A stretch of DNA of 64,000 nt, taken from positions 153,533-217,532 of the forward strand of contig NZ_JADMLH010000016.1 in the NCBI RefSeq assembly GCF_016464385.1, in the 5' to 3' direction. The translations under genes and the position numbers were made by a program. Below the pieces are notes generated by a model. The model made no database searches. It was not told the DNA's origin and saw nothing but the letters and a program-made list of their open reading frames with translations. This document shows positions 7,850-16,372 of the stretch, piece after piece. Position 1 is the first letter of the stretch. The number at the start of each line of letters is the position of its first letter. The DNA is from Nucisporomicrobium flavum. GTDB taxonomy: Bacteria > Actinomycetota > Actinomycetes > Mycobacteriales > Micromonosporaceae.

Positions 7850-10600
7850 TCAGGGCCGCGGCCTGAGTTTGGCGCGCAGCGGCCCGCTGTCCTCGTGGTC
7901 GATGTCGGTGAAGATGGCCAGCGCCCGGGTCCACGCGTCGCGGGCGGCCGGCTCGTCCCCGGCGGCCCGGTGGGTGTCGCCGAGGTGGTCGAGGATCGTC
8001 GCCTCGAGGCGGCGGTCGCCCTGGGCGTGGAACAGCTCGTACGACCGCAGATAGCACCGCACAGCGTCGGCGTGGTGGCCCAAGTGGTGGTGCACGTAGC
8101 CGAGGCTGTCCCATGAGTGGGCCGCGCCCGTCCAGTTCTCCGCCTTCTCCTGCATGGCGACCGCCCGCTCGCAGTAGCCCAGCGCCTCCGCGTAGTTGCC
8201 GATCGTCACGTGGACCCAGCCGAGGTTGTTCAGCGCGCTGGCCATGCCGGAGACCTCGTCCACGCGGGCGTACAGCTCGTACGCCTGCTTGCCCTCGCGC
8301 AGCGCCTCCTCGTGGTCGCCGAGGCGGCGCGCGGTGGTGCCGAGGTTGAGGTGGATCAGCGCCCGTTCCACCGGGTCCTCGTTCTCGGGGAGCAGCCGGA
8401 GCGCCTCGAGGATGTGTTCCCGGGCCCGTTCGCCGTCGCCCAGCTCGCGGTACGCGTACCCGAGGTTGTAGTGGCTCCGCGCCTGCCGGCGGGGGTCGCC
8501 GATGCGCGTCGCCGCAGCCAGCGAGATCTCCATGCAGGTGATCCAGTCGCGGCCGTTCCACTGCCGTTCGAGGTACGTCGCCAGCGCCCAGGGCAGCAGC
8601 CAGGCGTGCAGGTCGAAGCCGAGCGTGTCGGCGTGGTCGACGGCCGCGCGCAACGTCCGTTCCTCGGTGGCGAACCAGGTCAGCGCCGCGGCGACGTCCG
8701 GAAGGTCCAGGGCGGTCACCCCGGGAGCCGGCGGGCCGGGGTCGTAGTGGTCGCGGCGGCGGTGCGGGTAGAGGACCGCGTCGCCGGCGAGCGCGGTGTG
8801 CACGTAGAAATCCAGCACGCGGCGGGTCGCGGCGCGCCGGTCCGCCTCCGGGTCGTGCCGGTCGGCCAGTTCCCTCGCGTACGCCCGCAGCAGGTCGTGC
8901 AGGCGGTACCGCCCGGCCGGCTGCTCACCGAGCAGGTTGGCCTGCACGAGCCGGGCCACCGCCGGGCGCGCCTCGGCGACCGGCAAGTTGAGCAGGTGCG
9001 CGATCGCCGGGAGTCCCGCGTCGGGGCCGGGATGCCCGCCCAGCAGCCGGAACAGCCGGGCCGCCGGGGCGTCGAGCGTCCGGTAGGACCAGGAGAAGAC
9101 GGCCCGGACGTCCGCGGCCGGGTCGTCGTCGGCCAGCGCGTCGAGCCGGTGCCGCGCGTCGGCGAGTTCACCGGCGACCCCGCTCAGCGAGAAGCCGTCG
9201 TAGGTGGCCGCCCGCGCCGCCGTGATGGCCAGCGCGAGGGGGAGCCGCGCGCACGCCGCGAGGATCGCCTCCACCGCCGCCGGCTCGGCCGCCACGCGAT
9301 CCGCGCCGACCCGGTGCGCCAGCAGGTCGCGTGCTTCGTCGTCGGTGAGCGTCTCCAGGCGTACGGGATGGGCGCCCTCGGCCGCGACCAGACCGCTGAG
9401 CCGGCTGCGGCTGGTCACCAGCACCATGCATCCGGCCGAGCCGGGCAGCAGCGGCCGGACCTGACCGGCGTCGGCGGCGTTGTCCAGCACGATGAGCATC
9501 CGGCGGCCGGTCAGCCGGCTGCGCAGCAGCGCCGACTGGGCCGCGATGTCGGCGGGCATCCGCTGGGGCGGCACACCCAGCGCCTCCAGGAAGCCGCGCA
9601 GGACCTCGGCGGGGGCGGCCGGGGGTCCGCCGGGGTCGAAGCCGCGCAGGTTCGCGTACAGCTGGCCGTCGGGGAAGCGCCGGCGGGCGTGGTGGGCCCA
9701 GTGCACGCCCAGGGTCGTCTTGCCGACGCCCGCGGTGCCGGACAGCGCGACGACCACCGTTCCGCCGGCGACGCCCTCGCTCAGCGCGTCGAGGCGGGTG
9801 AGGTGCTCGCGGCGCCCGGTGAAGCCCCGGACGTCCAGCGGCAGCTGACAGGGTCCGGCCGGCTCGGCGGACGGCGCGCTGTGCAGGGCCTGCCGCAGCT
9901 CCGGCCCGGGTTCGGTGCCGAGGTCGTCGCGCAGCCGGTCCCGGGTGCGGCAGAAGATCGCCTGAGCCTCGGCTTCGCGCCCGTCCGCGCGCAGCGCCCG
10001 GATGAGCAGGGCGGCCAGCGGCTCCACGAGCGGGTACGCGTCCAGCAGCGGGCGCAGCGACCCGGCCACGGCGCCGGGCGCGTCACCCCCGGCCAGGTCG
10101 ATGCGGGCCAGCGCGAGCGTGGCGGTGAGCCACCGCTGGTCGAGGTCGTCGCGCAGGCCGGCGGCCCAGTCCCCGCCGAGGCCGGCCAGGGGCTGGTCGC
10201 GGCGCAGCGCCACCGCCTCCCGCAACGGCCCGGCCGCCTCGGAGGGGGCCGGCCCGGCCCGGCGTGAGCGGGACAGCAGGTCGTGGAAGCGGCTCAGGTC
10301 GACCCGGGTCTCGTCGGCGAGCAGGGCGTACCCGCCGTTGCGGAACTCCAGCGTGGGCGGCTCCGGCGTGATCGTCTCCAGCACGCGGCGCAGCCGCAGC
10401 ACGTACGTGTGCAGCGCGTTGCGGACCGTCCGCGGCGGATCCTCGCCCCACACCCGGTCGATCAGCGCCTCGATCGGCACCGTGCGTCCCAGGTCGGCGG
10501 CGAGCGCGGCGAGCACGGCGCGCTGCTTGGCCGGGCCGAGGTCGAGCCGGTCCCCGCCCGCCCACAGCTCCACCGGACCGAGCAGACGGAGTTCCCACAT
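7850..10600 (-). CDS. AfsR/SARP-family transcriptional activator (wHTH-BTAD, NB-ARC ATPase, TPR)
   Basis: A 916-residue regulator in the full AfsR layout. Residues 1-90 are an OmpR-type winged helix (LRLLGPVELW...AKQRAVLAALA). Residues 95-240 are the bacterial transcriptional activation domain. An NB-ARC/STAND ATPase follows, with P-loop GTAGVGKTTL and a LIVLDNA Walker B-like strand. The C-terminal third holds tetratricopeptide repeats (repeated Y.LG..Y...G....A units). Such proteins activate secondary-metabolite or developmental genes, with ATP hydrolysis and TPRs gating activity. No biosynthetic cluster lies beside it, so the target is unknown. Its start is 5 bases from the stop of the PRC-barrel-like gene, which suggests one transcript. 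Confidence 0.93.
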   Translation of the reverse strand: MWELRLLGPVELWAGGDRLDLGPAKQRAVLAALAADLGRTVPIEALIDRVWGEDPPRTVRNALHTYVLRLRRVLETITPEPPTLEFRNGGYALLADETRVDLSRFHDLLSRSRRAGPAPSEAAGPLREAVALRRDQPLAGLGGDWAAGLRDDLDQRWLTATLALARIDLAGGDAPGAVAGSLRPLLDAYPLVEPLAALLIRALRADGREAEAQAIFCRTRDRLRDDLGTEPGPELRQALHSAPSAEPAGPCQLPLDVRGFTGRREHLTRLDALSEGVAGGTVVVALSGTAGVGKTTLGVHWAHHARRRFPDGQLYANLRGFDPGGPPAAPAEVLRGFLEALGVPPQRMPADIAAQSALLRSRLTGRRMLIVLDNAADAGQVRPLLPGSAGCMVLVTSRSRLSGLVAAEGAHPVRLETLTDDEARDLLAHRVGADRVAAEPAAVEAILAACARLPLALAITAARAATYDGFSLSGVAGELADARHRLDALADDDPAADVRAVFSWSYRTLDAPAARLFRLLGGHPGPDAGLPAIAHLLNLPVAEARPAVARLVQANLLGEQPAGRYRLHDLLRAYARELADRHDPEADRRAATRRVLDFYVHTALAGDAVLYPHRRRDHYDPGPPAPGVTALDLPDVAAALTWFATEERTLRAAVDHADTLGFDLHAWLLPWALATYLERQWNGRDWITCMEISLAAATRIGDPRRQARSHYNLGYAYRELGDGERAREHILEALRLLPENEDPVERALIHLNLGTTARRLGDHEEALREGKQAYELYARVDEVSGMASALNNLGWVHVTIGNYAEALGYCERAVAMQEKAENWTGAAHSWDSLGYVHHHLGHHADAVRCYLRSYELFHAQGDRRLEATILDHLGDTHRAAGDEPAARDAWTRALAIFTDIDHEDSGPLRAKLRPRP

Positions 10601-10605
10601 GGGTT

Positions 10606-11061
10606 TCAGTCTTCATCAATCCGGATTTCAGCGTAAGCGGGCAGTATTCGCCCCGGCTCGATGTCACGGGGGTGGGTGGGGGGGGGGGGGGGGGGCCCCC
10701 CCCCCCCCCCCCCCCCCCCCACAGGGGGGAGAACACCCAAAACCGCGCGGCGCAGCCCGTCGGTGAGCGAGTCGTCGTCCGCCGTGGCGTCCTCGGCCGG
10801 CTCGGGAAGCTGCGCGGCCGGCACCGCGACGATCACGCCGTGCTCGAACAGGCCGTCGATCTGCGTGGCGGCCGCGTACCGGTGGCCCTGCGGCGTGTCC
10901 AGGACCAGGCCGTGGAAGATCTCCTCGCGGTCGTCGGCCAGGACGTGGGCGACCGTACCGGCCTTGTCGCCCGCGCGGTCGTAGACCGGGGTGCCGTCGG
11001 CCAGGACGAGGAAGGACTGCGGGGCCCCGAGGTCCTCAGGGGCGGTGTCGGTGTCGGACAT
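10606..11061 (-). CDS. PRC-barrel-like / DUF2171-type small protein, C-terminus disturbed by a G/C homopolymer
   Basis: A 151-residue reading frame starting MSDTDTAPEDLG. Residues 15-85 resemble the PRC-barrel/DUF2171 fold (VLADGTPVYDRAGDKAGTVAHVL...GLVLDTPQG). These domains are found in small stress or sporulation-associated proteins of actinomycetes. After LRRAVLGVLPPV the frame runs into Gly x8 and Pro x6 encoded by the homopolymer tract at 10678-10720, then an unrelated-looking tail. The real C-terminus probably ends near the tract; the tract length decides the frame. The N-terminal part is firm, the tail is not. Confidence 0.7.
   Translation of the reverse strand: MSDTDTAPEDLGAPQSFLVLADGTPVYDRAGDKAGTVAHVLADDREEIFHGLVLDTPQGHRYAAATQIDGLFEHGVIVAVPAAQLPEPAEDATADDDSLTDGLRRAVLGVLPPVGGGGGGGGPPPPPPTHPRDIEPGRILPAYAEIRIDED
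10678..10720. repeat. Homopolymer tract G18 followed by C25
   Basis: Eighteen G residues (10678-10695) run directly into 25 C residues (10696-10720), with G-rich and C-rich flanks. Read on the reverse strand it is in frame with the PRC-barrel-like protein and encodes oligo-Gly then oligo-Pro. A perfect G/C self-complementary tract like this is most easily explained as a sequencing or assembly artefact at a hard hairpin, but slippage-prone phase variation is possible. Confidence 0.9.
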
Positions 11062-11099
11062 GCCTGGTGACGTACCCCGGCGGGTGCGGCGGGTAACCG

Positions 11100-11531
11100 T
11101 CAGTCGGCCGGCGGCAGGACGGCGACCTCGCGGTAGAAGCGGTCGATCGTCCGGACGGTCGCCTCGAAGTCGTCCAGCTCGAACGGCTTCGTCACGTACG
11201 CGTTGGCCCGGTGCTGGTAGCTGGCCACGATGTCCGGCGGCGCGCCGGAGGTGGTCAGGATGACCACCGGGATCGCCTTGAGCCGGTCGTCGGTCTTGAT
11301 CGCGGCGAGGGTCTCGCGGCCGTCCATGCGCGGCATGTTGAGGTCGAGCAGGATCAGGTCGGGCCGGTGCGCGTCCTGGTACGGCGTGACCCGCAGCAGG
11401 TAGTCCAGCGCCTCACGTCCGTCGGACACCCGGTTGACCCTGGTGTGGGTCTCGGAGCTCTCGAGCGCCTCCGAGATCATGAAGGCGTCGGCGTCGTCGT
11501 CGTCGACGACGAGGATGTCCAGCGTGCGCAC
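11100..11531 (-). CDS. Single-domain response regulator (CheY/Rcp1-like)
   Basis: A 143-residue receiver domain with no output domain. The acidic pocket is VVDDDDADAF, the phosphorylated Asp lies in LILLDLNMP, and the conserved Thr and Lys are in ILTTSG and VTKPF. The loop insertion around YLLRVTPYQDAHRPD is typical of Rcp1-type regulators that partner phytochrome-like histidine kinases. I chose the GTG at 11531, preceded by AAGGGGG at good spacing, over the in-frame ATG at 11558. No kinase gene is adjacent, so its partner is elsewhere. It probably passes a phosphate on or acts by protein contact. Confidence 0.9.
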   Translation of the reverse strand: MRTLDILVVDDDDADAFMISEALESSETHTRVNRVSDGREALDYLLRVTPYQDAHRPDLILLDLNMPRMDGRETLAAIKTDDRLKAIPVVILTTSGAPPDIVASYQHRANAYVTKPFELDDFEATVRTIDRFYREVAVLPPAD

Positions 11532-11683
11532 GGAGCCCCCTTGTTTGCAGTGCGGCAAGCATAGGGTCCGCCGCCGGGAAGTACTACATCAGGGAGGTAT
11601 GAAATCCCTCGGTAACGAGACATGTCTCATACCGGGCCCAGGCAACGTTCTCGAAACAGCAGGTCACTGCGCGTCGAAAAATT

Positions 11684-14467
11684 GTGCGCGCTCGGGCACG
11701 CAAAGTAGTCGTCGATCTCGTACAACAGAGCCGGGCGTCAATCCGTCCCGTATTTGTGACCACCGATATCCCCGACCCCGCGCGGCGCCGGCGGCGACGG
11801 TTCTGGCGCCGCATGCTGACCCGGCTGTTCGTGATCGTCGTGTTCTACTGCGGCACCGGTGCGGCGGTCGCCGAGGCGTACGTGGAATCCGTGCCGCTGC
11901 CGGCCGCGCCCGTCGAGCCCCAGGCATCGACCCTGTACTTCGCCGACGGGCGGACGATCCTGGCCCGGGTGGGCACCGTCGACCACAGCGACGTGCCGCT
12001 GTCGGCGGTGCCGGAGGCCGTACGCTCCGCAGTCCTGGCCGCCGAGGACCGCGACTTCTACAACCACGGCGGCGTCTCCGTCCGCGGCGTGCTGCGCGCG
12101 GTGGTGGCGGACGCCCGCGGCAGCCGGGAAGGCGCCTCCACGGTCACCCAGCAGTACGCCCGCAACGCGTTCCTCACCCAGGACGTGTCGGTCGAGCGCA
12201 AGGCGAAGGAGATGGCGCTCGCGATCCAGTTGGAGCGCAAGTACACCAAGAACCAGATCCTCGAGCGGTACCTCAACACCATCTACTACGGCCGGGGCGC
12301 GCAGGGCATCGCGGCGGCGGCGCACGCGTACTTCGGGGTGACACCGGACCGGCTCACCGCGGCGCAGGGTGCGGTGCTCGCCGCCGTCATCAAGGATCCG
12401 TACGGGTACGACCCCGCGCACAACGCCGAGGCGGCGCGACGGCGGTGGAACTGGGTCGTCCGCTCGCAACGTGACCTGGGGTGGCTCAGCGGCGAGGTCA
12501 CGTACCCGAAGGTGTTGCCGGCGTCGGCGAAGAACCCGGGCCCGGACGGCATGGTCATCGACCGCGTGGAGCGGGAGCTGGCGGCGCACGGCGTCACCCC
12601 GCAGGCGCTGCACACCCAGGGTCTGTCGGTGGTGACGACCCTGGACGCGGCCGCCCAGCGGGCCGCGGTCACCCAGGTGGACCGGCATCTGGCGAAGCAG
12701 CCGAAGGCTCTGCGGACGGCGCTGGTCGCGGTCGACCCGAGAACCGGAGGGGTACGCGCCTACTACGGCGGCCGGCAGGGGCGGGGTTTCTTCGACGACG
12801 CCTCCGCCGCCCACCCGGCCGCGTCCACGTTCAAGCCGGTGGTGCTCGCCGCCGCCCTGCGCCGGGGGATCGGCGTGAACTCGCGCTGGGACGGCAGCTC
12901 GCCCCGGATCTTCCCTGGCCGGCTCGGCGTGCCGTTGCAGAACCAGAAGGACCTGCAGTGCCCGGACTGCACGCTGAAGAAGTCCATGATGGAGTCGCTG
13001 AACACCCCGTTCTACGCGGTGACCGAGCAGATCGGCGCGACGGCGGTCCGGGACATGGCCCACGAGCTCGGCATCTCGAAGCGGTACGCGGGCGCACCCT
13101 CCCTGGTGGACGCGAAGGGTGACCCGCGCCCCGGCAGGACCCGCCCGGACATTGCCATCGGCCGGTACGCGGTGACCCCCGCCGACCTGGCCACCGTCTA
13201 TGCCACGTTCGCCGCGGGCGGGGTACGCCACGAACGGCACTTCGTGGAGTCGGCGACGGACGCGGGCGGCAAGCGGGTCTGGACGGCCTCGCGCGCGTCC
13301 CGTACGGTCCTCGACCCGGCGGCGGCCGCGGATGTCACGTCGGTGCTCAGCGCGACGCTGCGCGCCGACGGCGCCCGGCCGGGCCGCCCGGCGGCGGGCA
13401 AGACCGGCACCCAGCAGTGGGCGGACACCCGGGACAACCAGGACGCCTGGATGGCCGGCTACACCCCGGACCTGGCCACCACGGTCTGGATCGGCAAGTC
13501 GCGTCCCGGGCCGATCCGGGACGCCAAGGGCAAGGCGATCGAGGGCCGGACGATCCCGGCCCGGCTGTGGCGGGACTTCACCCGCGCCGCGCTCGCCGGC
13601 TCGCCGGTGGTGCCACTGCCGGCGGCCGCGAACATCGGGCGTACGGATGTCGGCGACGCCGGCAAGGTGCACGCGTCGAAGCCGGTGCAGAAGCGGGGTG
13701 AGAAGCAGGGAGAGCAGCAGAAGCAGGCCCCGAACCTGGTGGTCGTCCACACCGCGGGTCAGGGCAAGCGGCTGGCGCTCACGTTCGACGACGGCCCGTC
13801 CGAGTACACGCCGGAGGTGCTGGACCTGCTGGCGCAGTACGGCATCAAGGCGACGTTCTGCATGGTCGGCGAGGAGGTGCAGCGGTACCCGGAGCTGGTC
13901 CGGCGCGTCATCGCCGAGGGTCATGAGCTGTGCAACCACTCGTGGAAGCACGACGATCTCGGGGCGATGTCCGCGGCGGCGGCCCGTGACGACATCGAGC
14001 GGACGGACGCGGCGATCGCGGCTGCCGCGCCGGGGGTGACCGTGCCGTTCTTCCGGGCGCCGTACGGGTCCTGGGGCCACTCGGCCAAGGAGGGCGTCAA
14101 AGCCGGGCACACCCCGCTGGGCTGGGTCGTGGACCCGGACGACTGGCTGCTGCCCGGCGCGGACGTCATCGCCGACCGCATCGAGCAGCAGCTCACGCCG
14201 CGCGCGGTGGTGCTGGTCCACGACGGTGGCGGTGACCGCGCGCAGACGGTCGAGGCACTGCGCAAGCTCATCCCGAAGCTGAAGAGCCAGGGCTGGACCT
14301 TCGACCTGCCGGAGCGGACGGTGGCGTCGAAGCCGCTGACAGCTGAGCCTTCGCTCTCGCCCTCGCCCTCCGTTCCGCCCAGCACCAGCCCGTCGGTGAC
14401 GCCGCCGGGCAGTCCGGAGCCGAGTCAGTCGAACCAGGAGGAGACGCGGTCGGGCTCGACGTCGTAG
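11684..14467 (+). CDS. Class A penicillin-binding protein fused to a NodB/CE4 polysaccharide deacetylase
   Basis: A 927-residue bifunctional or trifunctional wall enzyme. An Arg-rich cytoplasmic stretch precedes one membrane helix (44-64). A GT51 glycosyltransferase follows (Glu121 in EDRDFYNHGG). Then comes a penicillin-binding transpeptidase with STFK (381-384), SLN (438-440) and KTG (573-575). After a Lys/Glu/Gln-rich linker (640-695) comes a complete CE4 deacetylase: TFDDG (700-704), HSWKH (752-756), RAPYG (791-795), DPDDW and LVHDGG (844-849). The tail is Ser/Pro-rich. It would polymerise and cross-link glycan while removing N-acetyl groups outside the cell. The GTG start is uncertain; GTG 11756 and ATG 11813 also keep the membrane helix. 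The single frame with intact motifs argues against an assembly join. Confidence 0.93.
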   Translation: MRARARKVVVDLVQQSRASIRPVFVTTDIPDPARRRRRRFWRRMLTRLFVIVVFYCGTGAAVAEAYVESVPLPAAPVEPQASTLYFADGRTILARVGTVDHSDVPLSAVPEAVRSAVLAAEDRDFYNHGGVSVRGVLRAVVADARGSREGASTVTQQYARNAFLTQDVSVERKAKEMALAIQLERKYTKNQILERYLNTIYYGRGAQGIAAAAHAYFGVTPDRLTAAQGAVLAAVIKDPYGYDPAHNAEAARRRWNWVVRSQRDLGWLSGEVTYPKVLPASAKNPGPDGMVIDRVERELAAHGVTPQALHTQGLSVVTTLDAAAQRAAVTQVDRHLAKQPKALRTALVAVDPRTGGVRAYYGGRQGRGFFDDASAAHPAASTFKPVVLAAALRRGIGVNSRWDGSSPRIFPGRLGVPLQNQKDLQCPDCTLKKSMMESLNTPFYAVTEQIGATAVRDMAHELGISKRYAGAPSLVDAKGDPRPGRTRPDIAIGRYAVTPADLATVYATFAAGGVRHERHFVESATDAGGKRVWTASRASRTVLDPAAAADVTSVLSATLRADGARPGRPAAGKTGTQQWADTRDNQDAWMAGYTPDLATTVWIGKSRPGPIRDAKGKAIEGRTIPARLWRDFTRAALAGSPVVPLPAAANIGRTDVGDAGKVHASKPVQKRGEKQGEQQKQAPNLVVVHTAGQGKRLALTFDDGPSEYTPEVLDLLAQYGIKATFCMVGEEVQRYPELVRRVIAEGHELCNHSWKHDDLGAMSAAAARDDIERTDAAIAAAAPGVTVPFFRAPYGSWGHSAKEGVKAGHTPLGWVVDPDDWLLPGADVIADRIEQQLTPRAVVLVHDGGGDRAQTVEALRKLIPKLKSQGWTFDLPERTVASKPLTAEPSLSPSPSVPPSTSPSVTPPGSPEPSQSNQEETRSGSTS

Positions 14468-14766
14468 CCGGTGGCGCGGGCGCCGGCCCAGTTCACCCCG
14501 ACCAGCACGCCGTCGCGCCGCAGGCCGGGCAGCCAGTCGCCGACCCATTCGCGCAGCGGGATCTCGACCACCTCGAAGCCCTGGTACGCCTCGATCCCGC
14601 CCACCACGCGCTGGGCCCGCGACGGCTTGGACCAGAAGGGCATCGCCCGGGTGCCGTCGCCGGCCCGGGGCGCCGGGAAGCCGCCGGCGTCCCGGATCGA
14701 CCAGACCCGGCCCTCCACGGGCACTTCGCGGCGGAACGCCGCCGTGTGGGCCGCGCTGAGCGACAT
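14425..14766 (-). CDS. DUF2750 domain protein
   Basis: A 113-residue protein. The order of conserved pieces (a helix with AHTAAFRREV, VWSIRDAGGF, MPFWSKPSRAQ, EIPLREWVGDWLP, and VGVNWAGARATGYDVEP) fits DUF2750, a small soluble family of unknown function often linked to immunity-like or stress genes. Its last 43 bases overlap, on the opposite strand, the Ser/Pro-rich tail of the PBP-deacetylase, so the two genes converge with no room for a terminator. Confidence 0.8.
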   Translation of the reverse strand: MSLSAAHTAAFRREVPVEGRVWSIRDAGGFPAPRAGDGTRAMPFWSKPSRAQRVVGGIEAYQGFEVVEIPLREWVGDWLPGLRRDGVLVGVNWAGARATGYDVEPDRVSSWFD

Positions 14767-14844
14767 GGCCGTCCCCCTCCGTGAATTCCGGCGCTGTCCC
14801 TATCGTGGCCCGTCGAGCGGTTCCAGGTGATTTGAACCGGCAAA

Positions 14845-15318
14845 TCAGCCGAGCAGGCTGAGCCGGTGCACCAGCTTGTCGATCCGGTTCCGCGGCCCGA
14901 CCAGGCCGATCGCGTGGTACGCGAGCTCCGCCGTCGCCGTCTCGCCCACCCGCTGCAGGTACTCGTCGTACACCCGGGTGCTCTGGCCGTCCGTGGGCAT
15001 GTCGGCGACGAAAACACCGAGCGACTCCACCGCCTTCGCGCGGATCTCACCCAGCTTCGCGGCCGGCGCGCCCAGCACCGTGCAGCCGGCCCAGGGCAGC
15101 CCCGGGTGCAGCGAGCCGCCCGCGTCCTTGGCGTCGGGGCCGATCAGCCCGGTGACCGACGTCGCGGTCGCGGCGGCCACACAGATGGCGGCGTTGACGG
15201 CCCGGCCGGCGGGCAGCGCCTCGTCGACCACGATCACCCACTTGAGCCGGGCCGACCGGGTGGGCTCGTCGGTACGGATCTCCTCCGGCTCGAAGCCGAC
15301 CTGATGAATGGCACTCAT
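14845..15318 (-). CDS. DUF2000 family protein
   Basis: A 157-residue soluble protein with the DUF2000 features KWVIVVDEALPAGRAVNAA near the N-terminus, LIGPDAKDAGG, and a C-terminal HAIGLVGPRNRIDKLVHRLSLLG. The fold resembles peptidyl-tRNA hydrolase 2, but the activity is not known. It is divergent from an Lrp-type regulator, and this pairing suggests the regulator controls it. Confidence 0.85.
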   Translation of the reverse strand: MSAIHQVGFEPEEIRTDEPTRSARLKWVIVVDEALPAGRAVNAAICVAAATATSVTGLIGPDAKDAGGSLHPGLPWAGCTVLGAPAAKLGEIRAKAVESLGVFVADMPTDGQSTRVYDEYLQRVGETATAELAYHAIGLVGPRNRIDKLVHRLSLLG

Positions 15319-15345
15319 GAGGCAAAAAGCTAGGCATTACCACGG

Positions 15346-15356
15346 TTGCTCGGCAA
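15346..15356. promoter_or_regulatory. Candidate Lrp-type operator between DUF2000 and lrp-like genes
   Basis: The 11-base palindrome TTGCTCGGCAA sits in the AT-richer 71-base gap between the two divergent genes. Lrp/AsnC proteins bind short dyads of this kind in their own promoters. This is inference from position and symmetry only. Confidence 0.35.
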
Positions 15357-15389
15357 TAGTTTCGTACTTGATTCGGATACGGTGCCGAT

Positions 15390-15860
15390 ATGGCTGCTCT
15401 CGACGAACTTGATACGGCGATCCTGCGGGAATTGCAGGTGGACGCACGGCGTACCAACCGGGACATCGCCGCGGCGGTCGGCGTCGCGCCCACCACGGCA
15501 CTGGACCGGACCCGGGCGCTGCGTGAGCGCGGCGTCATCCGGGGCGCGAGCCTGAACGTGGACCTGGCCGCCATCGGGCGGCCCGTGCAGGCGCTGATCG
15601 CCGTACGGATCCGCCCGCCGTCGCGCCGCAACATCGAGGCTTTCCGCAACTGGGCGGCGGCGCTGCCGGACACCCTCGGCGTCTTCGTGACCTCGGGCAC
15701 GGAGGACTTCCTCATCCACGTGGCGGTGCCCGACAACGACAGCCTGTACGCCTTCGTCATCGACCGGCTCACCGAGCACGCGCACGTGGCGGACGTACGG
15801 ACCTCGGTGGTCTACGAGCACCTGCGCAACGACCGGATCAGCCCGGTGGCGCGAGAATGA
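15390..15860 (+). CDS. Lrp/AsnC-family transcriptional regulator
   Basis: A 156-residue regulator. The N-terminal winged helix-turn-helix (LDELDTAILRELQVDARRT...VAPTTALDRTRALRERGVI) is followed by a RAM effector-binding domain (VQALIAVRIRP...TSGTEDFLIHVAVPDNDSLYAFV). It most likely senses an amino acid or related small molecule and controls the divergent DUF2000 gene and itself. Its TGA overlaps the first possible ATG of the acetyltransferase downstream. Confidence 0.92.
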   Translation: MAALDELDTAILRELQVDARRTNRDIAAAVGVAPTTALDRTRALRERGVIRGASLNVDLAAIGRPVQALIAVRIRPPSRRNIEAFRNWAAALPDTLGVFVTSGTEDFLIHVAVPDNDSLYAFVIDRLTEHAHVADVRTSVVYEHLRNDRISPVARE

Positions 15861-16363
15861 GGCCCATGGAGATTCGTGAGGCGGCCGCCCGGGACTGGCC
15901 GGCCATCTATCCGTTCTGGTCACGCATCGTCGAGGCGGGGGAGACGTACGTGTACCCGCTCGGCCTCGGCAGCGACGAGGCACGGGCGCTGTGGATGGAG
16001 CAGCCACCGGGGCGCACCGTGGTCGCCGTGGACGGCGACGACGTGCTGGGGTCCGCCAAGATGGGGCCGAACCGGCCGGGCCGGGGCGCGCACATCGCCA
16101 CGGCGAGCTTCATGGTCGACCCGGAGCGGCACGGCCGCGGGGTGGGCCGGGCGCTGGGGGAACACGTCCTCGGCTGGGCGCGTGCCGAGGGCTACCACGG
16201 CATCCAGTTCAACGCCGTGGTCGAGACCAACACCGCGGCCGTGCACCTGTGGCAGGCCCTCGGCTTCGAGATCATGACGACGATTCCCGAGGCGTTCGAC
16301 TCCGCGTCGCACGGTCTCGTCGGCCTGCACGTCATGTACCAGAAAATCCGCTCTGACCGGTAA
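15857..16363 (+). CDS. GNAT-family N-acetyltransferase
   Basis: A 168-residue acetyltransferase with the acetyl-CoA motif A (FMVDPERHGRGVGRALGEHVLGWA) and a motif B region (AVVETNTAAVHLWQALGFEI). The closest recognisable group is phosphinothricin/L-amino-acid acetyltransferases, but the substrate is not readable. The first ATG overlaps the upstream stop (ATGA); the ATG at 15866 (MEIREA) may be the real start. The gene is co-directional and translationally coupled with the Lrp regulator. Confidence 0.9.
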   Translation: MRPMEIREAAARDWPAIYPFWSRIVEAGETYVYPLGLGSDEARALWMEQPPGRTVVAVDGDDVLGSAKMGPNRPGRGAHIATASFMVDPERHGRGVGRALGEHVLGWARAEGYHGIQFNAVVETNTAAVHLWQALGFEIMTTIPEAFDSASHGLVGLHVMYQKIRSDR

Positions 16364-16372
16364 GGTCAGCCC

